Positions 50,464-57,733 of a stretch of 64,000 nt of DNA are shown here, in pieces. The notes below the pieces were generated by a model, which worked only from the letters and a program-made list of their open reading frames with translations, was not told the DNA's origin and made no database searches. The position numbers and the translations under genes were made by a program. How positions within the stretch are numbered: position 1 is the first letter of the stretch; each line of letters opens with the position of its first letter. This DNA is from a bacterium (GTDB taxonomy: Bacteria; Babelota; Babeliae; Babelales; RVW-14). The stretch spans positions 1,116,001 through 1,180,000 of the forward strand of contig CP064957.1 in NCBI GenBank assembly GCA_016699045.1. The letters are read 5' to 3'.

Positions 50464-51105
50464 ATGAAGATGCGTATATTGAAGCATTTTGTGCTGGTTC
50501 CAAGTATGTTGGTCGTTGTATTTTTTTGTGTGAATATGGGCGAGGGCGGGGCAAAAAAATACGGATCAAGTACTAATGAACCTACGTTTGCGCCGCTTGA
50601 GGAAGGAGCGGGTAATTATTCTGGTAGTGTGTTTGATGAAAAAATTGAAACAAAATTGAGTCATTTGTCATTTTACGGTAGTACGAGTGTTGGGGGTTTG
50701 AGACAAGAAGATAATGATTCGGTAAGCAGTTTTGACCTTTCTCGTATTCATACGTTGGAAGTTGTGGAACCAAATTTTCAAAGCAAGCGCTTTAACAATA
50801 CGTTTGTGCGCGTCAACGTGACGCTTAGATCTAAAAAAGATCCAAATAAGACAAAGAAATTAATCCGCGAAGTATTGGTACCTCAACGTGTAACGATTTG
50901 TGGCCTTGAAGAAGAAACAGGCATGCAAAAAGCATGGTTCTTAGAAAAGATTAGCAAAATTGTTGTGACGATGTCGGCTAGCCAAATTGAAGCCATGATG
51001 CCGGAAGAAAAGCGTCATGGGTTTAGGAAAAGACGCTCGATGCGATCAGAAGATAAAGAAAATATGGAAAATGAGCAATCTGCTCAAGTAAAAAAAAAAC
51101 ACTAA
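50464..51105 (+). CDS. Exported protein of unknown function, possible -1 frameshift gene
   Basis: This is a 213-residue product with signal peptide MKMRILKHFVLVPSMLVVVF and SD GAAGGAG. It continues with a Ser/Thr/Glu-rich region (KLSHLSFYGSTSVGG) and a charged C-terminal part (VTMSASQIEAMMPEEKRHGF). The frame stops just after a run of ten A residues (51090-51099). Beyond the stop, the -1 frame continues for about 45 sensible codons to 51242, so the full protein may be longer. No family recognised. Confidence 0.7.
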   Translation: MKMRILKHFVLVPSMLVVVFFCVNMGEGGAKKYGSSTNEPTFAPLEEGAGNYSGSVFDEKIETKLSHLSFYGSTSVGGLRQEDNDSVSSFDLSRIHTLEVVEPNFQSKRFNNTFVRVNVTLRSKKDPNKTKKLIREVLVPQRVTICGLEEETGMQKAWFLEKISKIVVTMSASQIEAMMPEEKRHGFRKRRSMRSEDKENMENEQSAQVKKKH

Positions 51106-51242
51106 CCGTTAGCGAAGAACATCCACTTGGTGAACCTGATCGAGAAAAAACCTTGTGGCAAACTTTTATGATGATGGTTGATGCCATAATCGATATCGTG
51201 AAATTGCTGCTTAAACCGATCGTCAGTTTGTTTGTCGGGTAA
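51090..51242 (+). other. Likely -1 frame extension with C-terminal membrane segment
   Basis: Read from the A10 run in the -1 frame, codons KKTLTVSEEHPLGEPDREKT lead into a strongly hydrophobic end (VDAIIDIVKLLLKPIVSLFV) before a TAA at 51240-51242. The composition and the clean stop just before the convergent methyltransferase gene suggest true coding sequence. It may be reached by slippage on the A-run, or separated by a one-base error or mutation. Confidence 0.6.
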
Positions 51243-51247
51243 CTCTT

Positions 51248-52024
51248 TTACGTTTTAGTGCATTCGTAAATAATAATGTCGGTAGCCGGATTGGTTGCCG
51301 ACTCTTTTTTATAGTTTTGATATTTTTCAAGTACCTTGAATTGAGCATTCGTGAGCAATTCATCCATCTCGTCAAACCGATACAGGTACATATAAAAATC
51401 TTCTTCTTCAACCGCAACGATGTTGTTGTTAACGATAGATTCGTAGCGGCAGACCGATTTAAATAATTGTTTACTTGGTTCGTATGACGTTAAAACGTTG
51501 AGTGCAATGAGTGAGCCATCTGGTCGGGTGTGCGTGGCGCGTCGCCATATGCCGCCTGGTTGAGGTAGCGAAGCAATGGTTTCAATTTCAAGGACCAGCT
51601 TGCCGCCCGGCGCTAAATGGCGGGACATGATTTCAAGACTTTGCTTTGCTGTCTCAAGGTCTGCCATCAAACCCCATGAGCCAAAAGGTACGAATATAAG
51701 CTGGTAAAGTTTTGGATTGTTAAAGTTTTGGACGAACTCTTGCCAGACTGGTGCTGGCTGGTTGCTGATTTGGGCATAATGCTGTCGTAGTGCGGCGAGC
51801 ATATATTCTGAAGCATCAAAGCCTTCAATGTCCAAGCCGGCTTGCAGCATGGGAATCAGAAAGCGGCCGGTGCCGCACATTGGTTCCAAAATGGGGCCCT
51901 TGGCTTGGCGTGCGTAGTGCATAAAAAAAGATAAGGCTGCTGGTGCATCTGACCGTTGTTTGAGCTCAAGGTCGTAAAATTCGGTGCATAATTTTTTGTA
52001 TGTTGTTAATGGTTGGTGGGGCAT
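51248..52024 (-). CDS. Class I SAM-dependent methyltransferase
   Basis: This is a 258-residue protein with the Rossmann SAM-binding motif ILEPMCGTGRFLIPML near residue 40, the acidic strand end IEGFDASEYML near 62, and LAPGGKLVLEIET near 133. The C-terminal half has a beta-rich insert typical of small-molecule methyltransferases. The substrate cannot be told. It is convergent with the frameshift gene, six bases apart. Confidence 0.9.
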   Translation of the reverse strand: MPHQPLTTYKKLCTEFYDLELKQRSDAPAALSFFMHYARQAKGPILEPMCGTGRFLIPMLQAGLDIEGFDASEYMLAALRQHYAQISNQPAPVWQEFVQNFNNPKLYQLIFVPFGSWGLMADLETAKQSLEIMSRHLAPGGKLVLEIETIASLPQPGGIWRRATHTRPDGSLIALNVLTSYEPSKQLFKSVCRYESIVNNNIVAVEEEDFYMYLYRFDEMDELLTNAQFKVLEKYQNYKKESATNPATDIIIYECTKT

Positions 52025-52132
52025 TGATGCAAACCTTTCTTTATGCTAACTCTTGATTTTATAACAATTAATTAATCATAATCAAAAGTGTAGTTTTTGG
52101 TATTTAAAAAAGTTATAAAAAAAGGAGCTGTT

Positions 52133-52321
52133 ATGGTAATGAGTAAACCGCTTAAAATAGTCTTAATTATTGCCGCATTAATTATTGGTGGCTATGGAGC
52201 TTACCGGTTATATATTTTTATAATTGACGATGCAACTAAGAGAATTACGCGTGGTACTATAAAAAATATTGGCAGCGCTATAAATCCTTTAAATTTACCT
52301 AAAACAATATTTGGGAAATAA
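52133..52321 (+). CDS. Small single-pass membrane protein, 62 residues
   Basis: The ATG at 52133 is placed six bases after AAGGAG. The protein has one hydrophobic helix (about 8-28; IVLIIAALIIGGYGAYRLYI) followed by a short basic tail ending LPKTIFGK. An ATG six bases later is also possible. It stands alone between two minus-strand genes. Family not recognised. Confidence 0.6.
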   Translation: MVMSKPLKIVLIIAALIIGGYGAYRLYIFIIDDATKRITRGTIKNIGSAINPLNLPKTIFGK

Positions 52322-52339
52322 GCTTTGCCTGTCATGATT

Positions 52340-52366
52340 CCGTACGCCTTAAGCTTGTCGAAGGGC
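52340..52366 (-). repeat. Decayed copy of the TTCGACAAGCT repeat
   Basis: The reverse complement reads GCCCTTCGACAAGCTTAAGG then CGTACGG, matching the core of the repeats at 21820-21855 and 21970-22006. It lies in the short gap before the convergent Bet/RecT-like gene. Confidence 0.5.
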
Positions 52367-52372
52367 TGTAGA

Positions 52373-52960
52373 TTATAAATCCAGTTCAGCATTTTCTTTG
52401 TAGTCGTCGATTTCTTCTTTGGTTACCAGCCCGCTGATGGCAAAGGCTCGTTTGAGTGCCATTGCTTCAGCAACTTTGAGAATCATTGCGTTGGTATACT
52501 GCTGCCAAATGGGCGCCTCTTTTTTGTAATAATCCCTGATGCTGACAAAAACGGTGGTAGCTTTTTGGCGGTCTTTGCGGAAAACGCTACAAAAGGCGCC
52601 GGTCAATTTTGACTTATCAAACATCAAATGTTCTTGGCCGTAGGTAATGTGCAGGCTGCCGTTGTCGCGCTTGATTAGCTGGTCGCCTTGATACACGACA
52701 TCGCTTTCAAGTCCATCAAAATGTTCATTTACGTTGGCTATTTTTAAGTAGCCGTCTCTGCTGGTAATAATGGTCGATTTGCCGCCATATTTTATGAAAT
52801 AAATTTCTTTTTTGAGTGGATCGAGGTTGTAGGCGTTACATAAGTACATGAACGTTTTAAATTCCTCGTCCGTTGCCGTTGGCGCTGCCATGGCTCTGAT
52901 GTGCTGCAGGTCGGGGTTAGTTTTTGATGGTGCTGGTTTTGGTTTGGTTGTTGGTGTCAT
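52373..52960 (-). CDS. Bet/RecT-family single-strand DNA annealing protein
   Basis: This is a 195-residue protein matching phage recombination protein Bet (RecT superfamily). EEFKTFMYLCNAYNLDPLKK near residue 37 and YFIKYGGKSTIITSRDGYLK near 57 match the family, as do TTVFVSIRDYYKKEAPIW near 140 and MILKVAEAMALKRAFAISGL near 163. These proteins anneal complementary strands and usually work with a phage exonuclease and SSB; neither is adjacent. It lies 18 bases after an ankyrin gene on the same strand. No other phage gene is seen. Confidence 0.88.
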   Translation of the reverse strand: MTPTTKPKPAPSKTNPDLQHIRAMAAPTATDEEFKTFMYLCNAYNLDPLKKEIYFIKYGGKSTIITSRDGYLKIANVNEHFDGLESDVVYQGDQLIKRDNGSLHITYGQEHLMFDKSKLTGAFCSVFRKDRQKATTVFVSIRDYYKKEAPIWQQYTNAMILKVAEAMALKRAFAISGLVTKEEIDDYKENAELDL

Positions 52961-52978
52961 TGGTGTTTTCGTTTAGTT

Positions 52979-53596
52979 TTACTTTGTGTCGATGAGATCT
53001 GCCAAAGAAAAGACTTTATTTTCTGGATAAAATTTCTGTTGCTGCTTTTTGGCAACTTCTGCCGGCGTCAGCCTTTTATTGTTTTTAATCGTTGTTGATG
53101 CGCCATATTTTTTTAATAACGAAATTGTTTTTAAATAGTCTTCTAGCTTTTCTGAGTCACATTTCTTGAATTCTGGATCTGTTGACGGATACTGCCAATT
53201 TTCGCCACGAGCTGCGTCATGAAGTGGGGTGTTGCCTTTGTTGTCCTTAAGATTTGGTTTGGCCTTATCTTCAAGCAAAAGTTTGACGGCCTCATGATTG
53301 CCTTCAAGAGCGGCGATGTGCAACGGTGTGCTACCATCACGTGCCGGTGCATCAACCGTGGCTTTTTTCTCGAGCAAGTAAGTTATGATATCGGGATTGT
53401 TTCTTTCAGCTGCCCACCATAACGCGGTTTGGCCATATTCATCAGCTTCATTAATATCGATTTCAAGTTGTTTAAGTAATGCTTCAACGGTTGCAAGAGA
53501 GTTGTCTTGAACTGCGTCATGCAAAATGGTTGATTGCCCGGTGTTGGTTAAAAATGCTAAAAATAGGGCAAGCAAAGCAATGTTTTTGATGTTCAT
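52979..53596 (-). CDS. Exported protein with canonical ankyrin repeats
   Basis: This is a 205-residue protein; the start at 53596 follows AAAGGT by six bases and begins the signal peptide MNIKNIALLALFLAFLTNTG. It then has four classic ankyrin repeats: STILHDAVQDNSLATVEALL, GQTALWWAAERNNPDIITYL, GSTPLHIAALEGNHEAVKLL and GNTPLHDAARG. Unlike the 29-38 kb cluster it follows the ordinary ankyrin consensus closely and lacks that cluster's PLIFRAVQ/SIFxW signatures. It is likely co-transcribed with the Bet-like gene. Confidence 0.9.
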   Translation of the reverse strand: MNIKNIALLALFLAFLTNTGQSTILHDAVQDNSLATVEALLKQLEIDINEADEYGQTALWWAAERNNPDIITYLLEKKATVDAPARDGSTPLHIAALEGNHEAVKLLLEDKAKPNLKDNKGNTPLHDAARGENWQYPSTDPEFKKCDSEKLEDYLKTISLLKKYGASTTIKNNKRLTPAEVAKKQQQKFYPENKVFSLADLIDTK

Positions 53597-53756
53597 CGTG
53601 TTACCTTTCAACTAAAAAAGTGAACATGTGTATAATCAATCACTATGATTATAAAGCATAATTTGTATTAATTGAAACGCACAATTTTATAAAAACATGC
53701 TATTTTTAAGTTTTTTTATAAAATTGTGCCAATTAGAAATAATGAAGGGCTAATTT

Positions 53757-54596
53757 TTAGATATCGGCAAGCCAGGCATGATGTTCAAATAAATGGTCAA
53801 TTTGTTTGAGTGCGTGCCAAAGCCTAAATGGTTTGTGCTGCGCGTGCGAGGTGGCTTTGTAGTGGTAACAGATTGCTTTGATATGGCGCCTGGTGCATTC
53901 TTCTTGCAGTGATACCAGCTCTTCGTGTGAATCGTCGACTAAAACGATAGTGCTTGGCCTAAGTTTAAAATGATCTAAAAATGCCCCAATCAATGTTCCT
54001 TTTGCTTGTTGGTTGCAACAAATCAGGCCGTTGTACAAAACGGGAGCGTTGTTGCGGTAGCGTGGTAGTTGATCGAACGTTATATTTTCAAATTCGTTGC
54101 TCAAAACAATACCAAAATCTTTGAGCATAGTTGCCCGCCAAGCCGGCATGCTTTCGATAACGCCAAATTTTCCTGTCTCCATGCCGGTAATACCAAGAAC
54201 GTGAGCGCCCTGAGTGTGCAGTTTTTTGATAACGTCGGCTAAAGCTGGCTCGGTAAGTTTGCGTGGCGCTTTTTCGAGCATTATGCTAAATAAATTTTCT
54301 CCGGCCTTTGGGTCAAGGAACAAGCTTGGGTGCTTAATGAGTGTCAAAATTTTTAATGGCAGCGGCAAAACAAAGGTGCGCGGCAGAAAGTCGCTGGCGG
54401 TGATGAGCGTGTCGTCACAGTCAAAAAACACGAACGTTGAGCTATCTGCTTGGGCAAGCTCGTCTTGGATGTCATTGATTGAGTACACTTGTGGGAAAGT
54501 GCACGGTTCTTCGGGTGTCTGAAAATAGCGAGGGCCGAAGATGATGGCAGTGGTGGTAAGGACTAGGCCAAGGGTGAGAGCTACAATCTTTTTCAT
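53757..54596 (-). CDS. Exported HAD-like phosphatase (DUF2608-type)
   Basis: This is a 279-residue protein with an N-terminal hydrophobic segment (MKKIVALTLGLVLTTTAIIF). HAD signatures are present: VFFDCDDTLI near residue 57 (the catalytic DxDxT), GITGME near 137 and IVLVDDSHEEL near 215. The layout matches DUF2608 proteins found in intracellular bacteria such as Legionella and Chlamydia-like organisms. Exported phosphatase is the likely activity; the substrate is unknown. Confidence 0.85.
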   Translation of the reverse strand: MKKIVALTLGLVLTTTAIIFGPRYFQTPEEPCTFPQVYSINDIQDELAQADSSTFVFFDCDDTLITASDFLPRTFVLPLPLKILTLIKHPSLFLDPKAGENLFSIMLEKAPRKLTEPALADVIKKLHTQGAHVLGITGMETGKFGVIESMPAWRATMLKDFGIVLSNEFENITFDQLPRYRNNAPVLYNGLICCNQQAKGTLIGAFLDHFKLRPSTIVLVDDSHEELVSLQEECTRRHIKAICYHYKATSHAQHKPFRLWHALKQIDHLFEHHAWLADI

Positions 54597-54638
54597 AATT
54601 TTGCCTTTTATTAGAATATTGATTTATAAACTTTTATC

Positions 54639-55139
54639 TTATTGGGACACATGCCATTCCATCAAGTCCTGGTCGAGGTAGCGGTTATCTTTGAAAAGAT
54701 TTTCTTTTAGTGTGCCAACTTTTTTAAAACCAACAGTTTCATACAACCGCAGGGCGCCTGGTTGCGTTTTGGTGACATGTAACAAAATTTTGCGTAATTG
54801 TTTGGTGGGGGCATCTTTTTGAACATGTTTTATGAGAAGGGCGCCAATTCCTTGTCGACGGTAGGCCGGTTTAACCCACAATGAAACAAGAAAAGCATAA
54901 TGCTTTATTCCCATTTCTTTGTTTTGCACAAGGCCGATCATGCCAATGATTTGGTTATCTGTCCATGCAAACCACATTGATTTAAGTCGATTTTGCCAAT
55001 TAGTTGGCGTTAAATTAATTTCTTCTTCATAGCTTCCACCAAAGGCCTGAGGATCGTTTTGTAGGGCTTCAAGCCGCAGCTCGCGGTATACCTGCCATGA
55101 ATCAGGTGGTAGTTGAATAATGCCAATAGCGTCTTGCAT
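54639..55139 (-). CDS. GNAT-family N-acetyltransferase
   Basis: This is a 166-residue protein with a GNAT fold: WQVYRELRLEALQNDPQAFG near the start, then the acetyl-CoA-binding loop WVKPAYRRQGIGALLIKHV near residue 95 (RRQGIG) and ALRLYETVGFKKVG near 135. It acetylates an unknown amine substrate. It follows the DUF2442 gene by three bases in the same direction. Confidence 0.92.
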   Translation of the reverse strand: MQDAIGIIQLPPDSWQVYRELRLEALQNDPQAFGGSYEEEINLTPTNWQNRLKSMWFAWTDNQIIGMIGLVQNKEMGIKHYAFLVSLWVKPAYRRQGIGALLIKHVQKDAPTKQLRKILLHVTKTQPGALRLYETVGFKKVGTLKENLFKDNRYLDQDLMEWHVSQ

Positions 55140-55142
55140 TTT

Positions 55143-55409
55143 TTATTTATAAATTAAGGGATAAGCATCGGGATATTTTAATGATTCAACTTCAAGATCA
55201 ACATCTAATGATGGCCAATGTAAATGTTTTTCATGATAAAAGTGCATATCATAAATTTGGTCGACTGTTGCTTTTTGGAACCATGGATATTGAGCAAAGG
55301 ATAAAAAAAACTCCCTGTCATCAATTAAAATCCAAATACCGTGGTTAGATATATTTTGGACTTCAGCAATTGAAGTGCTTTTTCCAGGCTTTTTCAATTT
55401 CTTTGCCAT
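55143..55409 (-). CDS. DUF2442-family protein
   Basis: This is an 88-residue protein (MAKKLKKPGKSTSIAEVQNI) with the DUF2442 pattern HGIWILIDDREFFLSFAQYP near residues 22-42 and a C-terminal DVDLEVESLKYPDAYPLIYK. The start at 55409 lies inside the preceding DUF4160 gene, which it overlaps by 47 bases. DUF4160-DUF2442 pairs recur in bacteria and are sometimes suspected to be toxin-antitoxin-like; this is unproved. Confidence 0.85.
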   Translation of the reverse strand: MAKKLKKPGKSTSIAEVQNISNHGIWILIDDREFFLSFAQYPWFQKATVDQIYDMHFYHEKHLHWPSLDVDLEVESLKYPDAYPLIYK

Positions 55410-55602
55410 GTTCCTCAACAATCCTTTCGAGATCTTTAAGTTGACGGTCGGAGAAGCCGCTGTAATCAGCCAGTGCTATTACAGGTTTGATCCAAAATTT
55501 TGCTTCCCCATGTGGCGATGATATGTGTATGTGCATACGAGATTCTTCTCGAGAAAAGAAAAAGAATCTAAAATTTTTATATCTAAAAACCGTTGGACTC
55601 AT
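55363..55602 (-). CDS. DUF4160-family protein
   Basis: This is a 79-residue protein with the typical DUF4160 opening SPTVFRYKNFRFFFFSREES and HIHISSPHGEAKFWI, then LADYSGFSDRQLKDLERIVE and a C-terminal EIEKAWKKHF. GGGATGG lies upstream of the ATG. The long overlap with the DUF2442 gene implies tightly linked translation. Confidence 0.88.
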   Translation of the reverse strand: MSPTVFRYKNFRFFFFSREESRMHIHISSPHGEAKFWIKPVIALADYSGFSDRQLKDLERIVEEHGKEIEKAWKKHFNC

Positions 55603-55760
55603 ACACCCATCCCAGTCATTACGTTCAATATAAGTTACATCTTTAACAACATAGTTTACTTGAGTAAAAAAAGCAATAGTACTGTTTTTTACGATAGATT
55701 TTTAATTCAAGGCAACGTTTTTCTTAAATTTACCCGTGACTGTTTTTTCTTTCTCATGAG

Positions 55761-55790
55761 TTGAATGCCATAAAAAAATTAGTGTATGCT
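55761..55790 (+). promoter_or_regulatory. Candidate promoter of arfB
   Basis: TTGAAT (55761-55766), an 18-base spacer and TATGCT (55785-55790) lie about 60 bases before the arfB start. Moderate match only. Confidence 0.35.
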
Positions 55791-55849
55791 GCGGTAGTAA
55801 AGAAATCAAGAGTCTTTCTTATTTTAAAATTGGCAGTGAGGTTTGGGTT

Positions 55850-56281
55850 ATGAACGATGGATTACCGGTAAAAAATGGGATAGTGATACCGCTCAACGAA
55901 TTAGAAATTACCACGAGCAGAGCGGGTGGACCAGGTGGGCAGCATGTCAATAAAACTAGCACGCGCATAACCGTGCGCTGGCACGTGCCAACCACAATTG
56001 CCCTGAACGATGAACAAAAAGCTCGTGTGATGCAAAATTTACAAGCGCGCTTAACCATTGATGGAGATTTGTTAGTGCACAACAGCGCCTCGCGTAGTCA
56101 ACAAACAAACAAAGAAGAGGCGCTCAAGCAGTTGGCTCAGTTGGTGCGCAAGGCGTTGTATGTTCCCAAAAAACGTATAGCTACTAAAGTTTCGACTGGG
56201 GCAAAAGAGAAGCGTTTGAAAGTAAAAGCACACAAAAGTACGATTAAGAAAATGAGAAGCAAGAGGATTACTGAAGAGTAA
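55850..56281 (+). CDS. arfB: Ribosome-rescue peptidyl-tRNA hydrolase ArfB (YaeJ)
   Basis: ArfB frees ribosomes stalled on broken mRNAs. The 143-residue protein has the GGQ catalytic motif in SRAGGPGGQHVNKTSTRITV near residues 24-45. It also has the long basic C-terminal tail (KEKRLKVKAHKSTIKKMRSK) that enters the empty mRNA channel. The short length without domain 1 distinguishes it from RF1/RF2. GAGG lies upstream of the ATG. It is followed after 20 bases by a small membrane protein. Confidence 0.93.
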   Translation: MNDGLPVKNGIVIPLNELEITTSRAGGPGGQHVNKTSTRITVRWHVPTTIALNDEQKARVMQNLQARLTIDGDLLVHNSASRSQQTNKEEALKQLAQLVRKALYVPKKRIATKVSTGAKEKRLKVKAHKSTIKKMRSKRITEE

Positions 56282-56301
56282 GAAGATGATTAAGGAGAAG
56301 C

Positions 56302-56514
56302 GTGAAACAGGATAAATTGATACCATTTTGCATATGCTGTGCAAAAAGAATAGTCGGGGTTGTTTTGATAGTCTTTGGCATTGTTGGTCTCTTTCTGCCA
56401 GTGCTACAGGGCATTGTTATGATTGTGGCGGGGCTTGCGTTATTGGGTAATCATACGCTTGCCAAGTATTTATTATCGTTGAAAGATCGTTTAGTAGCGT
56501 GGTGGCATAAGTAG
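56302..56514 (+). CDS. Small two-helix membrane protein (PGPGW-like)
   Basis: This is a 70-residue protein starting at a GTG. Two adjacent hydrophobic stretches (about 15-33 and 35-48) are separated by LPVLQG, followed by an amphipathic helix (AKYLLSLKDRLVAWWHK). The IVLIVFGIVGLFLPVLQGIV-type pattern resembles PGPGW membrane proteins. Function unknown. It is read in the same direction as arfB. Confidence 0.7.
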   Translation: MKQDKLIPFCICCAKRIVGVVLIVFGIVGLFLPVLQGIVMIVAGLALLGNHTLAKYLLSLKDRLVAWWHK

Positions 56515-56516
56515 CG

Positions 56517-56669
56517 CTAGAATTTCTTAAATAATTTAGTGTACAAAGAGTCCTGGTGCGGCGTTACGCAGAAAAAGTGGCCAACGTATTTAACAAGCGA
56601 AAAATAGACAATTGGAGTTACGATCAAAACAATCGCAATTAAAAAAAATGTTTTAAAGACGAGTAGCAT
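56517..56669 (-). CDS. Small single-pass membrane protein, 50 residues
   Basis: An ATG at 56669 lies inside the last codons of the upstream exported-protein gene (17-base overlap), six bases after AAGGA. The product begins MLLVFKTFFLIAIVLIVTPI with one long hydrophobic helix and ends with a basic tail (LYTKLFKKF). The clear SD and overlap make a real gene likely despite its size. Its 3' end abuts the convergent PGPGW-like gene. Confidence 0.6.
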   Translation of the reverse strand: MLLVFKTFFLIAIVLIVTPIVYFSLVKYVGHFFCVTPHQDSLYTKLFKKF

Positions 56670-57168
56670 GAGTATCCTTGGTTAAATCTGACAAGCTGAT
56701 TGTCTGCGAGTCATGAACAATGTTGGGGATTTTGCCCAGATCTGTAAATGAATTGTTTTTGATAAACAAGCGCAGCAAGGTTTTTTTACGATGAGTTGTG
56801 ATGCTGATAACGCAGCTACGGCCCGTTTTTTCACAAAAAAACATGCCTTCGTGATCATTAGAAAAATCAACAATGTCCCAGCCTTCGCGTTCCATTTCTT
56901 TGCGATAAAAATCTTGAACAAGATTAATGTTCAAAGAGCCGTGATACGTAAGTGCTTCGGCTTGAGAAGAGTCTTCTTTGTGGGCAAGAAAAAAGCCAAG
57001 CGGAATTGGTATATCAACCCGCTTGGCTTTTTCTAATGTCTCTAAAAAATGCTGTTGGCTTGCCAGGTGCGTATCTTGTTGCTTATTACAGCTGGAGCTT
57101 GTCAGCACTATAACAAAATAAACGAAAAAAATTGAACGGCTTGGTATAAAACGAAAGAAGCCGAACAT
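56653..57168 (-). CDS. Exported or lipid-anchored protein of unknown function
   Basis: This is a 171-residue protein with an N-terminal hydrophobic segment ending VLTSSSCNKQQ. A cysteine there could be a lipidation site, although the lipobox is not canonical. The mature part (DFYRKEMEREGWDIVDFSND, MFFCEKTGRSCVISITTHRK) resembles small periplasmic domains in which a strand-helix unit senses or binds proteins, but I cannot name the family. It lies 8 bases after rplS and may be co-transcribed with the translation operon. Confidence 0.7.
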   Translation of the reverse strand: MFGFFRFIPSRSIFFVYFVIVLTSSSCNKQQDTHLASQQHFLETLEKAKRVDIPIPLGFFLAHKEDSSQAEALTYHGSLNINLVQDFYRKEMEREGWDIVDFSNDHEGMFFCEKTGRSCVISITTHRKKTLLRLFIKNNSFTDLGKIPNIVHDSQTISLSDLTKDTHATRL

Positions 57169-57176
57169 GGGGATGT

Positions 57177-57626
57177 TTACTCGGTTACGTTGGTGTCTTC
57201 TGTTGTTGCATGTGTTTCACGCGCTGCTGCATCGCGAGCGGTGATTGCTGCTTTTTCTTCTTTGGTAAGAATCAATTCTTTAACGTTTGTTGCGCGACCA
57301 ACACGATCACGAAGATAGGTGAGTTTAGCGCGACGCACTTTACCACGTTTAATAACGGTAATGTCAGTAATATTTTCTGAGTAGTAAGGGAAAATACGCT
57401 CAACGCCAATGTTGTTAGCAGCAATTTTGCGTACGGTAAAGGTTGTAGCCATACCGTTGCTGTGTTGCATAATAACGATGCCTTGAAACATTTGAATACG
57501 CGATTTGGCGCCTTCAGTTACTTTCTGTGCTACTTCGATAGTATCACCAATTCTAAACTCAGGAAAATTACGGTTTTGAGTACCATAATCGACGATAGTT
57601 TCTTTGGTTAAATGGTTTGCTTTCAT
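57177..57626 (-). CDS. rplS: 50S ribosomal protein L19
   Basis: L19 sits at the 30S/50S interface. The 149-residue protein has the family core: FRIGDTIEVAQKVTEGAKSR near residue 24, FQGIVIMQHSNG near 47, TFTVRKIAANNIGVERIFPY near 60 and KRGKVRRAKLTYLRDRVGR near 92. It exceeds the usual 115 or so residues by a C-terminal Ala/Thr/Glu-rich tail of about 30. Last of the ffh-rpsP-khpA-trmD-rplS cluster. Confidence 0.96.
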   Translation of the reverse strand: MKANHLTKETIVDYGTQNRNFPEFRIGDTIEVAQKVTEGAKSRIQMFQGIVIMQHSNGMATTFTVRKIAANNIGVERIFPYYSENITDITVIKRGKVRRAKLTYLRDRVGRATNVKELILTKEEKAAITARDAAARETHATTEDTNVTE

Positions 57627-57733
57627 GATTTCCTTTTAGAGCGATAAGGGTGTTTTTTTATCAAAAATTTGAAATCTTTAAAAAAATAGCGACTACCCAC
57701 CATTATAGACATGTTTGCCGCGCTTAGCAATAC

